64,000 nt of DNA, from contig JAOQAG010000048.1 in the NCBI GenBank assembly GCA_025963715.1, positions 69,553 through 133,552 of the forward strand. Direction: 5' to 3'. Below, piece by piece: positions 36,401 through 44,889 of this stretch. This stretch comes from Bacteroidota bacterium (lineage in GTDB: Bacteria > Bacteroidota > Bacteroidia > 2-12-FULL-35-15). Each line of letters starts with the position of its first letter. Position 1 is the first letter of the stretch. Under the pieces are notes generated by a model, which saw only the letters and a program-made list of their open reading frames with translations, did not search any database and was not told the origin of the DNA. A program made the position numbers and the translations under genes.

Positions 36401-37887
36401 CCGTTATCCGCTTCAAGCGTGATCAGCTGGCCCAGCGTGCCTGCTGTATAATTAAATGATGTCCCGGTTCCGGCCGCTGTTCCGTCCACATTCCAGGTAT
36501 AATTATAACCGTTGTTTACGGTGCTGAATGTAACCGCCTGGCCCGGGTTCATCAGTCCGGATGGGCTTGCGCTGAATATTGGTTGTGGTACCGGGCAACT
36601 GAAATACACGGTATCGTGCAATTGAAAATTACATCCGGGAGAAGCCGGATCGATCACAAACACGTTGATGTACACCATGCCCGCCACCGGAAATGTTTGT
36701 GTAATGCTGGTACCGCCCACCACGCTGTTGCTGTTAAATTGCCAGACGACCAGTAGTCCGGTGCCGGAAGTAGCAATGTTGAAAGTTACCGGAATCCCAG
36801 CGGGTAAAGTATCAGCGATGGTAAGCGTGGCAATAATAGGAGTAGTGCAGCCCTGGCAAAGCCCGGGATGTTCGAGCAGGCTGTGCCGAGATGTGAACAA
36901 TCCGTCCCGCATACGGCTCCGTTGCCCGTCGGTAAAGGTATTCTGACAGGTTTGAAATCCATAGTCCATAAAATTCTGGATCATATCCGGTTGGTCGCCA
37001 AGCCCGCCCAATGCAATGGCTCTGAACGGATTGTTGATAGACGCATCGTCCGAATCCGAATGGCAGGTATTGGCAGAACTGCTGCAAAGCACACCCGCTG
37101 TTGAATTATCGGGCGGAGTATCACATACATGATCGCCATTCAGCAAACAATCGCTGTTGCCGCATCCGCCTTCAAACGTATGATACAAGCCAAGGTAATG
37201 CCCCATTTCATGGATCAGCACGGCTACATTTTCGGGATGACTGTTGAGATAACCTGCTTCCACTACAATGCCGTCATCGGCAGCGCCGTGAGATGCAGGC
37301 ATAGAGCTGTATCCGGCCACACCGGGACCCATCGTGAGCGACGTGATCGAATTTACCACCCAGATATTTACATACGAAGTCGGGTCCCACATATCAATCG
37401 CTTTAAGAGCACCATTACCGGTTTCCATTGTAAGGTCGGTAAGCGGCGATACACTGCGTGTGATGGCGCTGGAAGAAAGGCAAAAATTAATATTGATATT
37501 CACGCCTCCCGCAGGATCGTACGGCGATGCATGTTTAAAGGCTTTATTCAGCAGATCCAGGGCATCCCAGAGATCACTGTCAGGGATATTTTCTGCGCCA
37601 TTTTCATGGATGATGTGAAATACAACCGGTATGGTATAATTTACCGTATCCGTAGATGTTCTGCTGCCGCTGCGTTCCAACGCTTTTGCATACATGCTTT
37701 GTTCAAAAGCAGCCAGCTTCCGCGGATCAGCTTGATCGAGCAGGATTTTAGATGCGCAGCTTACGGGTGGTTTTGTTGCTGGTGTGCTGTGGCCCGTTGC
37801 AAGCTGCGCGTGTGCGCTAATGCTGAAGAACAGGCAGATGAATAATAATAACGGAGAGTAATTACAAAGAGGGTAGAACTTTTTCAT
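33451..37887 (-). CDS. T9SS-secreted M43-family metalloprotease with PKD/Ig-like repeats
   Basis: 1,478 residues from ATG 37887; the frame is open to 38160 but the added 91 residues hide the signal peptide (MKKFYPLC..SAHAQ). The M43 (pappalysin/cytophagalysin) domain covers about 80-300, with VVFHIIHENG and the zinc site HEMGHYLGLYH (226-236), then CDTPPDN. A PKD-like pair (about 330-490) and a beta-propeller-like region (about 500-830; WYFGENAGINF, SPDERFLYGS) follow, then Ig-like repeats with LDLGNDTSYCEG motifs. The C-terminal ~80 residues (LSPNPGTDVVTL..GLSPAMYVVMI) form a T9SS type A sorting domain. Predicted secreted endopeptidase acting outside the cell. Confidence 0.92.
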   Translation of the reverse strand: MKKFYPLCNYSPLLLFICLFFSISAHAQLATGHSTPATKPPVSCASKILLDQADPRKLAAFEQSMYAKALERSGSRTSTDTVNYTIPVVFHIIHENGAENIPDSDLWDALDLLNKAFKHASPYDPAGGVNININFCLSSSAITRSVSPLTDLTMETGNGALKAIDMWDPTSYVNIWVVNSITSLTMGPGVAGYSSMPASHGAADDGIVVEAGYLNSHPENVAVLIHEMGHYLGLYHTFEGGCGNSDCLLNGDHVCDTPPDNSTAGVLCSSSANTCHSDSDDASINNPFRAIALGGLGDQPDMIQNFMDYGFQTCQNTFTDGQRSRMRDGLFTSRHSLLEHPGLCQGCTTPIIATLTIADTLPAGIPVTFNIATSGTGLLVVWQFNSNSVVGGTSITQTFPVAGMVYINVFVIDPASPGCNFQLHDTVYFSCPVPQPIFSASPSGLMNPGQAVTFSTVNNGYNYTWNVDGTAAGTGTSFNYTAGTLGQLITLEADNGTCKSVSQSYYANPGNCENSKQNNTWYFGENAGINFNVSPPQAIVGRVNTTEGAAVLSDDNGTPLFHSNGTNVGNSQTGNILLNGSGLTGSPTTTQSALFVPQPGSSRYVYLFTVDYQATEGAFGGGIFYSIIDKLGDGGQGEVTIKNQLLLAPVTEKVTAVRNTAGDGIWVIAHKYASDAFYTWSITASGISGPVISHAGSVQTAPPGALAGYFAIGEMKASPAGNKIALAIAGSNKFEVFDFDKSTGMLSNAISLSSSLTIKAYGIAFSPDERFLYGSTVSPPYNIIRYDLHAGTPAAVNTSAVLIGTAGGALQLAPDGKIYGARGGRQYLAVIANPNAVNPAACGYVNDGFRLADGTVSELGLVNPIQSTLASVKPEIAGQNKVCLNATTQLFNYNIDPVGNATYTWVHHGPNAFTALTDSTATVSYSNVGNDTLIALRSAACGILSDTLYITSGSPSAFSIGPDRLVCPGTVVVIDGGAGLSDYYWNNGATTRNNTLYTAGMVSVQVTTAAGCIASDSLMVSFYSLPSLHLGRDTSICAAETLSLNAPAGMDSYLWSTGATGNNIVVTDSGTYTVAVGKYGCIFRDTIRVQENVPLNLISNDTLVLCSGMSNIYTAASGFDNYSWHLPSGAVTATQSVNINDPGYYILTYSNHCGTGHDSIYHYIPQIFAQDTIITCDDTLQLISDLHLVNFIYGSNDYIGNTRNGDTVTIFRSGFYIAISNYTTASPGCYIVQSMYILVDTALVRPSKTIDLGNDTSYCEGNVLALNAGAGFDWYHWNTGSVDSTTTVYGFGTYTVTAHLCGFDFTDTIVISNNHTVAVNLGPDVTSCNPTAVIMDAGSGYDWYVWSTGQTTQQINGSGFGQYSVSTGLNGCIARDTVTITDCALTVPDIKDNCTQPFYLSPNPGTDVVTLGSRCSLINTVRVAVSSSDGKMIGDKEGNLASVNVFLNQLMQGLSPAMYVVMITNETERYYFKWMIIK

Positions 37888-38119
37888 GCTAATCGTTTTT
37901 ATAAAATTACGGTTATTAATGTAAAATTTAGAATAATAAATTTCCGGTCGTGGACGGGATTTCAGATAAGGCCATTTCTGTTTATTGAACTGGTGCTGTT
38001 TCTGGAAGATGCAGGAATAAGAGTTTAGGTTGCCTTGAAATAAAGAAAATAAAGCCACAGCCCCGATAGCTATCGGGACACAGATTAAATAATGAATTGA
38101 AATCACACTTCGCTTCTCA
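37888..38119. other. Leader of the M43 protease gene
   Basis: About 230 bp upstream of ATG 37887 on the reverse strand. It contains the small palindrome CCCCGATAGCTATCGGG near 38062. No promoter box is convincing and no gene is seen; the open frame through it lacks protein-like composition. Confidence 0.4.
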
Positions 38120-38347
38120 AACATTCTACTGCCAGTTTGTAAAAATAATAGCTTACACATTCTGCAGACGGTTTCGGCCTGTGCAGTGATAGCGGGAATG
38201 AGCGGCAGAAATATTAAAGCTACGAAGCGACAAACCGCATCCGCGAAATTAACCGCGGTTTTCCTGCAGCGCCAGCGGAAGGAAAAATTACCTTACAGGC
38301 CAGTCCGCCGCGGCGGATTGTTACTTTTTGCCTTCAAAAAGTAAACG
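38120..38347 (+). repeat. Element I, copy B (~228 bp)
   Basis: Begins ACATTCTACTGCCAGTTTGT and ends GCCTTCAAAAAGTAAACG. The stretch from TTTTCCTGCAGCGCCAGCGG through the CCGCCGCGGCGG palindrome is nearly identical to copy A at 30913-30968. It lies between the protease leader and panE. Confidence 0.65.
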
Positions 38348-38379
38348 TATAGATTTTTATTTTTATTAAGCGTCGCTGC

Positions 38380-39306
38380 TTATGAAATTAATTTACCAGC
38401 GATCAATTCATACGCCGGTGTCGGAACATTTAATTCCTTCCCCAACCGCACCACGTATGCGGTTAAGATCTCTGCTTCTGTTTGTTTCCCGGCAACATAA
38501 TCAACCTGCATGGAGGATGTTGTTTCATAAGGCAGCGAAGCCATTTTTTTTAATGTGCTTTCGGTAAGATCAGTGGGAAGAATGATTTGTTTTGCTTTTG
38601 CAACCTGCGTGATCTCAGATAAAAGCGACAAGAATAATTTTTTATGCTCATCATTACCGAGAATAGCCCCGGTGCTTGCATTCAGGTAAGTAGTAGCGGA
38701 ACCGATGCTGGAAATAAAAACATATTTTTGCCAGACGATCTCTGTAATGTTTTCATGAAGGGATGCATTTATTCCCGCAGCCGGGAAGAGCTGCAGCACA
38801 TGTTCCAATTTCTTTTTAGTACCATCGGCAGCGCCAAAATGCAACGAGTTGATAGTTCCTTTTTGTTCAACAACACCGGGACGTATAAGCCTGGAAACAA
38901 TATACACACAGCCTGTCCAGATCTCCGTTCCGGGAATAATTTTTTTTAACCGTTCGGGAGCATCCACACCATTGAGCAATGGAAGTATAACTGTGTTATA
39001 ATCAATGCAGGGTTTTAATTGTTCAATTACATCTTCGAGATGATAACTTTTGGTGCAGCAAATGATCAGGTCGGCGATCCCTGCTTCGCTTGCATTATCT
39101 GTGGCAAGAGCGGGATGCGCCGTAAAAATTCCTTCGGCGGTTTGCAGCGTTAATCCGTCGGATCGGATCGCTTCCAGGTTTTCTCCGCGTGCATAAAAAA
39201 TAATCTCCGTGTTTTCAGAATTAAAAAATGCCTTTGCCAGCTTGCCACCATAATAGCCGCCAACAGCGCCAATTCCTGCAATTATAATTTTATATTTTTT
39301 CTGCAT
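38380..39306 (-). CDS. panE: 2-dehydropantoate 2-reductase (ketopantoate reductase)
   Basis: A 308-residue cytoplasmic NADPH-dependent enzyme that reduces ketopantoate to pantoate for coenzyme A synthesis. The N-terminal Rossmann motif is IIAGIGAVGGYYGGKLA (about 8-24). CCTKSYHLEDV carries the catalytic Lys region, LLNGVD and the C-terminal helical domain with IVWQKYVFISSIGSATTYL and SSMQVDYVAGKQTEAE (conserved substrate-binding Ser/Asp and Glu) complete the ApbA/PanE fold. No other pantothenate gene is nearby. The family also includes reductases for other 2-keto acids, so the exact substrate is probable, not certain. Confidence 0.88.
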   Translation of the reverse strand: MQKKYKIIIAGIGAVGGYYGGKLAKAFFNSENTEIIFYARGENLEAIRSDGLTLQTAEGIFTAHPALATDNASEAGIADLIICCTKSYHLEDVIEQLKPCIDYNTVILPLLNGVDAPERLKKIIPGTEIWTGCVYIVSRLIRPGVVEQKGTINSLHFGAADGTKKKLEHVLQLFPAAGINASLHENITEIVWQKYVFISSIGSATTYLNASTGAILGNDEHKKLFLSLLSEITQVAKAKQIILPTDLTESTLKKMASLPYETTSSMQVDYVAGKQTEAEILTAYVVRLGKELNVPTPAYELIAGKLIS

Positions 39307-39357
39307 CTGCCTGTGTTCTCTACTTTCAAATCTACTTATTTAAAAGGCGAATTCAAA

Positions 39358-39390
39358 TTTTTTCAGATGATTTTATGGAATCTGAAAAAA
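39358..39390. promoter_or_regulatory. Perfect 11-bp inverted repeat between divergent genes
   Basis: TTTTTTCAGAT (39358-39368) and ATCTGAAAAAA (39380-39390) with an 11-bp spacer, 53 bases before the alpha-2-macroglobulin start and 52 bases upstream of panE. Between divergent genes a terminator is unlikely, so an operator or leader hairpin is the better guess. Confidence 0.45.
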
Positions 39391-39442
39391 GGATGCATCT
39401 CTATGCAAAATTCAATTTCCAATTCTTTAAAAACGCGATATC

Positions 39443-42400
39443 ATGCAACCGAAAAAACGTTCCTTTAAATTCCTAAGCGCCTTTACACTCAGTGTGATCG
39501 CGCTTTCTCTTTTGGCCTGGATCAGTCCGGCCAACTATTATCAGCTGATGCAGGAAAACGACCTGATCCGTTCGATGAAGAAAAAATTAACGGCCTGGAA
39601 TGAACAAATGCCGGAAGATAAAATGTATTTGCAGTTTGACAAACCCATGTACGAGCCGGGCGATAACATTTGGTTCTCGGCCTACGTGCGGGATGCAGCC
39701 ACTATGAAAGCATCCGCGAAAAGCGACATTGTGCATGTGGAATTGCTGAACCCGAAAGGAACCGTAGAAAAAACGATCAACATTATTGCAAAGAATGGTG
39801 TTGCCGCAGGTGATTTTAACCTGGATGCGGAAGCATTGGGCGGGATGTATAAAATAAGAGCCTACACTAACTGGATGAAAAATGCTGGCGAACAAAATGT
39901 ATTTGAAAAACAAGTGCAGGTGCAGAATGTGGTGCTTCCGAATTTAAAAATGAAACTGGATTTCGAGAAAAAAGCATTTGGTGCGGGAGATGAAGTAGTG
40001 GCAAAGCTGGAATTAAATACCAATGAAAATAAGCCGCTTGCCAATTACAAAATTAAACTGGTTGCCAGTTTGGATGGAAAACAATTTGTTGCAAAAGCGG
40101 ATGTTACCGATGAGAACGGATTGCAATACCTGAAATTTGAGCTTCCGAAAGATCTGAAAACAAACGACGGTTTATTGAATGTGATGATCGATTACAACGG
40201 AACAACCGAAAGCATTTCGCGTTCCATACCAATTGTGCTGAATAAAATTGCATTGCAATTATTTCCGGAAGGCGGCGATTTAGTGAATGATCTGGAAAGC
40301 CGGGTTGCATTCCGCGCCCTGAATGAATTTAACAAGCCTGCAGATCTTGAAGGAATAGTATTAAACGATAAAGGCAAACAAGTAGCAACGTTCAGCAGCT
40401 TTCACATGGGAATGGGGAATTTTACATTTGTGCCGAAAGCCAATGAAAAATATCATGTGAAAATTACCAAACCCGAAAATATTTCAGAAACATATAACCT
40501 GCCGGATGCATTGCCACGCGGTTATGTGATGAATGTACAGGCATCCGGAACTGAAATGGCACTGAATATTAATTCTACTGAAAATGAAGAATTATCAATT
40601 GTAGCGCAGGCACGGAACAAAGTGTATTACTCCACTGTAGTGAATGCAAAAAAAGGCGCAAATAAAATTATATTTCCAACCGGTAATTTCCCGATCGGGA
40701 TTTCACAAATTACTTTATTTGACAGCAAAGGAATTGCACGTGCAGAGCGATTGGCATTTGTGAACAAAGACAAACAATTAAACATTTCGCTGGAAACTGA
40801 AAAAGAAAAATACCTGCCGCGCGAAAAAGTAAAAATGACCATCACTGTAAAGGATGAACGCGGAATGCCAATGCCTGCAAATCTTTCCATGGCAGTAGTA
40901 AATGATCAGTTTTTAAGTTTTGCAGATGATAAATCCGGAAATATTTTATCGGAATTATTATTACAACAAGACCTGAAAGAAAAAGTGGAAGAGCCTGCTT
41001 TTTATTTTGACAGAAAAGAAGCAAAAGCAGATGTGGCACTGGATGACCTGTTGATGACCGCGGGCTGGAGACATTTTACATGGGAAAAAATAATGAACGA
41101 TGAAATTCCACCGGTTGCTTATGCGCCTGAACGTGCTATTGTTGCAGGAACCATCCAGGATGCGAACACCGGAAAAATAATTCCGAATGCTACCATTAAA
41201 ATTGTAAATGGCGCCGAATACCAGGCCGATGAAAACGGAAAATTTATTTTTAACAAGCTCGATCTTACCCAACCTGTATTGCTTACATACAGTGCTGCGG
41301 GCTACCGTGCGCAAACGCAGCAGGTTGATAATTACGGACAGGGATTGGTGATGTACCTGTACAACAATAGTTACTATACGTATAAAAGTGTTCCGCGCTC
41401 ATCCAGGGGAGCTGAAGAAGCAGATGATCTGGCAATAGCAGCGGCGCCGGTAAATGAAATTGCAGAAGGTGCCGGAATGCAACAGGAGCAATTGCGTGTT
41501 GCAGATAAAGCAGTAAACCGGAAAGTTGCAGAGGAAAAATTTTTAGTGGATGATCTGAAAAAAGCGGAGATGGACAAGGATATGGCGAAAAAAATGCCGG
41601 ATAAAAAAGAAGAAAAACAACAGGCGGCGGTTGCTTCAAAAGATGAGCGTTCCAACTGGTTTGCAAAAGCTGACAGCAATGCTGAAAATAAAAATGTTGC
41701 CGGAGATTTTAAAGCGAAAATACACCCTGATATTGCTGTACCAACGTATTACCGCGCACGTGAATTTGCAGCACCGGTGTATGATAAAAACGAAAATGTG
41801 GAAACACGTACCGATTTCCGCAATACCATTTATTGGAATCCCGATGTGGAAATTGACCGCAGCGGTAAAAAAACAATAGAGTTTTATACGTCGGATGATA
41901 TTACTTCTTTCCGCACAACGGTGGAAGGAATTGCAACAGACGGATCGATTGGCAGAACGGAAAAAAACTTTTTTACACAATTGCCTTTCGCCATGAGCGC
42001 CAAAGTACCGGTGGAAGTGGCAACGCAGGATCATGTTTCGATCCCGCTGACATTAAAAAATAATACAGACAAGCCATTGGGCGGATTTTTAACCGTTACA
42101 TCGCCGGAAGGCTTGCAGGTATTGACTGATATTCCGCAAACACAAACCATTATGCCGGGTGCTGCCAAAACTATTTACCTGGATTATAAAGTGCTTGACA
42201 AAATCGGTTACGGTGATTTTACACTTACATTCCGTTCCTGCGGATTAAAAGATGCATTTACACAAACAATAAAAATTGCACCGAAAGGTTTTCCGGTTCA
42301 GGCATCTTTCTCTGCACAGGAAGTGGAAAAGGAATATTCGTTCAGCATGGATCATGTGATCAACGGTTCGGTAAAAGCTACGTTCACTGCTTTCCCAAGC

Positions 42401-43879
42401 GTTGTGTCGGATCTGATGAAAGGCATAGAAGGAATTTTACAGGAACCTTACGGTTGTTTTGAACAAACTTCCTGTACGGCATATCCGAATGCAATGGTGC
42501 TGGATTATTTGAAAAATACCGACAGCAAGGATAATAAAACGCTGGCACGTGCTACAGATCTGCTCGACAGGGGCTACAAACGCCTGACTACTTTTGAAAC
42601 TACCGAAAAAGGATACGAATGGTTTGGCGCTAATCCCGGACATGAAGGGTTAACGGCTTACGGGATCATGGAATTTACGGATATGAAAAATGCCGGACAA
42701 AATGTGGATCAGAAAATGCTGGATCGTACAACTGCATGGTTGCTGAGCCACAAAGACGGAAAAGGCGGATTTAAAAGAGAGCAGCACGCCTACCATGATT
42801 TCGGAAGGATCAGCGATGATATTTTAAATGCATACATCGTGTATGCTTTGGCAGAAGCAGGTTACACAACGGACATTCAAAAAGAATTTGAAACATCGTA
42901 TAAAAAAGCGATGGAAACAAAAGATCCGTACTTGCTGGCAATGATGGCGAATGCGGCATACAGCCTGAAAGAAACTGCAAAAGCAGAATCGGCAATGACA
43001 GAGCTGATTGGAAAGCAGGCGAAAGACGGCAGCTTTACCGGAACAACACATTCCATTACGTATTCGCAGGGACAATCATTAACCATTGAAACCACTTCAC
43101 TTGCAGTGATGGCGATGCTGAAATCCGGAAAAAATGCCGGAAGCATGAACAATGCAGTACAATATATTGTTGGTTCCCGCAGCGGTTCCGGAGTGTTCAG
43201 CTCCACACAGGGAACGATCCTTGCGCTGAAAGCGTTGACGGAATATGCAAAAGCAAGTAAAAAAACAACGGAGGATGGCACGATCGAAATTTATGTGGAT
43301 AATAAAAAAGTAGCGGAACGTGCGTATAAAGCAGGCGATAAAGGCGCGATCGAAATTGCAGGATTGGAAAATTATTTAACAGCGGAAGGTAAACACGATG
43401 TGAAAATAAAATATGTGGGTGTGAAAAATCCATTGCCGTATTCGATGGCGGTGAACTGGAATACATCGTTACCCAACAGCGATAAGGAATGCAACATTGA
43501 TATTAAAACACGATTGGCATCACAATCTGCAAACGTTGGAGAAACGGTACGTTTGACTGCTACCATCACCAATAAAAAAGCAACAGATGTACCAAGCACA
43601 ATGGCAATCATTGGCATTCCGGCCGGATTTACCGTTCAGCCATGGCAATTAAAAGAGTTGCAGGAAAAAAATGTGTTTGATTATTATGAGCTGAAAGGAA
43701 ATAATATTGCAATCTATTATCGCGGAATGGGGCCGTCAGCAGTGAAAGAGATCAACCTGGACCTGAAAGCCGAAATGCCCGGTGTGTATGATGCGCCTGC
43801 TTCATCTGCTTATTTGTATTACAATAATGAGTTGAAAACCTGGGCGGGGATGGAGAAGATCACGGTGAAGAAAGGATGA
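39443..43879 (+). CDS. Bacterial alpha-2-macroglobulin family protein with thioester motif
   Basis: A 1,478-residue envelope protein. An N-terminal hydrophobic signal/anchor (about 8-30) is followed by macroglobulin domains (MYLQFDKPMYEPGDNIWFSAYV is the MG2 entry). A carboxypeptidase-regulatory-like domain lies at about 560-630 (VAGTIQDANTGKIIPNATI), and a Lys/Glu/Ala-rich coil at about 660-760 (the bait-like region may fall here). The A2M segment (FRTTVEGIATDG) and the thioester GCFEQTSC (Cys1005-Gln1008), inside YGCFEQ, precede the alpha/alpha-toroid complement-like domain. Such proteins are thought to trap attacking proteases by covalent thioester capture. The usual PBP1C (pbpC) partner is not adjacent. 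Confidence 0.9.
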   Translation: MQPKKRSFKFLSAFTLSVIALSLLAWISPANYYQLMQENDLIRSMKKKLTAWNEQMPEDKMYLQFDKPMYEPGDNIWFSAYVRDAATMKASAKSDIVHVELLNPKGTVEKTINIIAKNGVAAGDFNLDAEALGGMYKIRAYTNWMKNAGEQNVFEKQVQVQNVVLPNLKMKLDFEKKAFGAGDEVVAKLELNTNENKPLANYKIKLVASLDGKQFVAKADVTDENGLQYLKFELPKDLKTNDGLLNVMIDYNGTTESISRSIPIVLNKIALQLFPEGGDLVNDLESRVAFRALNEFNKPADLEGIVLNDKGKQVATFSSFHMGMGNFTFVPKANEKYHVKITKPENISETYNLPDALPRGYVMNVQASGTEMALNINSTENEELSIVAQARNKVYYSTVVNAKKGANKIIFPTGNFPIGISQITLFDSKGIARAERLAFVNKDKQLNISLETEKEKYLPREKVKMTITVKDERGMPMPANLSMAVVNDQFLSFADDKSGNILSELLLQQDLKEKVEEPAFYFDRKEAKADVALDDLLMTAGWRHFTWEKIMNDEIPPVAYAPERAIVAGTIQDANTGKIIPNATIKIVNGAEYQADENGKFIFNKLDLTQPVLLTYSAAGYRAQTQQVDNYGQGLVMYLYNNSYYTYKSVPRSSRGAEEADDLAIAAAPVNEIAEGAGMQQEQLRVADKAVNRKVAEEKFLVDDLKKAEMDKDMAKKMPDKKEEKQQAAVASKDERSNWFAKADSNAENKNVAGDFKAKIHPDIAVPTYYRAREFAAPVYDKNENVETRTDFRNTIYWNPDVEIDRSGKKTIEFYTSDDITSFRTTVEGIATDGSIGRTEKNFFTQLPFAMSAKVPVEVATQDHVSIPLTLKNNTDKPLGGFLTVTSPEGLQVLTDIPQTQTIMPGAAKTIYLDYKVLDKIGYGDFTLTFRSCGLKDAFTQTIKIAPKGFPVQASFSAQEVEKEYSFSMDHVINGSVKATFTAFPSVVSDLMKGIEGILQEPYGCFEQTSCTAYPNAMVLDYLKNTDSKDNKTLARATDLLDRGYKRLTTFETTEKGYEWFGANPGHEGLTAYGIMEFTDMKNAGQNVDQKMLDRTTAWLLSHKDGKGGFKREQHAYHDFGRISDDILNAYIVYALAEAGYTTDIQKEFETSYKKAMETKDPYLLAMMANAAYSLKETAKAESAMTELIGKQAKDGSFTGTTHSITYSQGQSLTIETTSLAVMAMLKSGKNAGSMNNAVQYIVGSRSGSGVFSSTQGTILALKALTEYAKASKKTTEDGTIEIYVDNKKVAERAYKAGDKGAIEIAGLENYLTAEGKHDVKIKYVGVKNPLPYSMAVNWNTSLPNSDKECNIDIKTRLASQSANVGETVRLTATITNKKATDVPSTMAIIGIPAGFTVQPWQLKELQEKNVFDYYELKGNNIAIYYRGMGPSAVKEINLDLKAEMPGVYDAPASSAYLYYNNELKTWAGMEKITVKKG

Positions 43880-43920
43880 TTTCTAATGTGCAGATTACTG
43901 ATGTGCAGATGGAACTGTGT

Positions 43921-44460
43921 GTTTATTAGAACTTCCCCTGTCAGTGTTTCAAACCCTTTAAGGGGTAAATAAGCGGTTAGAACTTCAACAATAAAAGGAC
44001 TATTTTTTTCACCACATAAGACACAAAAGAACACATAAGGCGAAGCGCGTATAAATTGCTTATTAAGAATTCCCCTGTTGGGGTTTCAAACCCTGACAGG
44101 GATGAATAAGCGGCTAGTACTTCAACAATAAAAGGACTATTTTTTTCACCACATAAGACACAAAAGGACGCATAAGGCGAAGCGTATAAATTGCTTATTA
44201 AGAACTCCCCTGTTAGGGTTTCAAACCCTGACGGGGATAAATAAGCGGTTAGAACTTCAACAATAAAAGGACTATTTTTTTCACCACATAAGACACAAAA
44301 GAACGCACAAGGCGAAGCGTATAAATTGCTTATTAGAACTCCCCTTTAAGGGTTTCAAACCCTTGAAGGGGTGAATAAGCGGCTAGTACTTCAACAATAA
44401 AAGAACTACTTTTTTTACCACATAAGACACAAAAAAACACATAAGGCGAAGCGTATAAAT
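43921..44460 (+). repeat. Tandem array D: four ~135-bp units each with a covarying hairpin
   Basis: Hairpins centred on GGGTTTCAAACCC start at 43935, 44072, 44207 and 44341 (spacing 137, 135, 134 bp). Between them every unit carries GAATAAGCGGTTAGTACTTC or close variants, AACAATAAAAGGACTATTTT, an A phrase (CACCACATAAGACACAAAAG) and GGCGAAGCGTATAAATTGC. Stem bases differ between units yet stay paired (details in findings). Spacer sequences are conserved, so this is not a CRISPR array. It fills the 596-bp gap after the alpha-2-macroglobulin gene. Confidence 0.85.
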
Positions 44461-44475
44461 CTTAATTGGAAAAAA

Positions 44476-44889
44476 ATGCTTAGTAACAACAACTATAAAA
44501 ATAAAAAGCACAAAGGATTCAAACCCTTTGTGCTTTTGTTGTGGCTGATCTCTTCAGCCGGGTACACTTTTTCACAAACGCAGCAATACGAACTAAATGA
44601 TCCGCGGAACCCGGATTGCCCTTGTCACAAAGCGCAAAAACAAGCAGAGCAGGAATACGCGCAATTAAATCCTCCGAAAAATAACGTACCGGTGGAACCG
44701 GAGATCAACCCACCGCTGCTGCAAAAAAATGTTGAAACAACAACGCATAATGTTGTTTCGGTTTCAACAAAAAACAAGCATAAAAATAAAACAGGCTGGA
44801 TCCGGAAATCAATGTTCAGGTATTTCAGAAAGCATCGCGGGATAAAAAAAATGCACACCGATTATTCGGTTTGTTTTCACAATTGGTAA
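44476..44889 (+). CDS. Small secreted Pro/Lys-rich protein of unknown function
   Basis: A 137-residue frame with a signal-peptide-like start (hydrophobic PFVLLLWLISSAGYTFS, about 16-33), then a Cys-containing motif (DPRNPDCPCHKAQ), a Pro/Glu/Asn-rich linker and a basic tail (KHKNKTGWIRKSMFRYFRKHR). Not recognised. Its codons 10-21 coincide with a fifth hairpin of array D type (AAAAGCACAAAGG / CCTTTGTGCTTTT, 44504-44537), so a repeat either lies within the gene or created its 5' end. Converges with the next gene with no gap (stops at 44889 and 44890). Could be a spurious frame, but the signal peptide argues otherwise. Confidence 0.5.
   Translation: MLSNNNYKNKKHKGFKPFVLLLWLISSAGYTFSQTQQYELNDPRNPDCPCHKAQKQAEQEYAQLNPPKNNVPVEPEINPPLLQKNVETTTHNVVSVSTKNKHKNKTGWIRKSMFRYFRKHRGIKKMHTDYSVCFHNW

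Noticed and set aside
37129-37845. 238-codon plus-strand frame opposite the protease
   Set aside because: Shadow of the M43 catalytic region on the opposite strand; composition and codon use fit the protease frame, with its zinc motif and signal peptide.
37888-38160. N-terminal extension of the M43 protease to 38160
   Set aside because: The extra 91 residues precede and would bury a clear signal peptide at 37887, and part of the stretch is the element I region.
43921-44460. CRISPR-like array of ~30-bp palindromic repeats with ~105-bp spacers
   Set aside because: Spacers are near-identical between units, the units are far longer than CRISPR units and the palindromes themselves vary; no cas gene is near.
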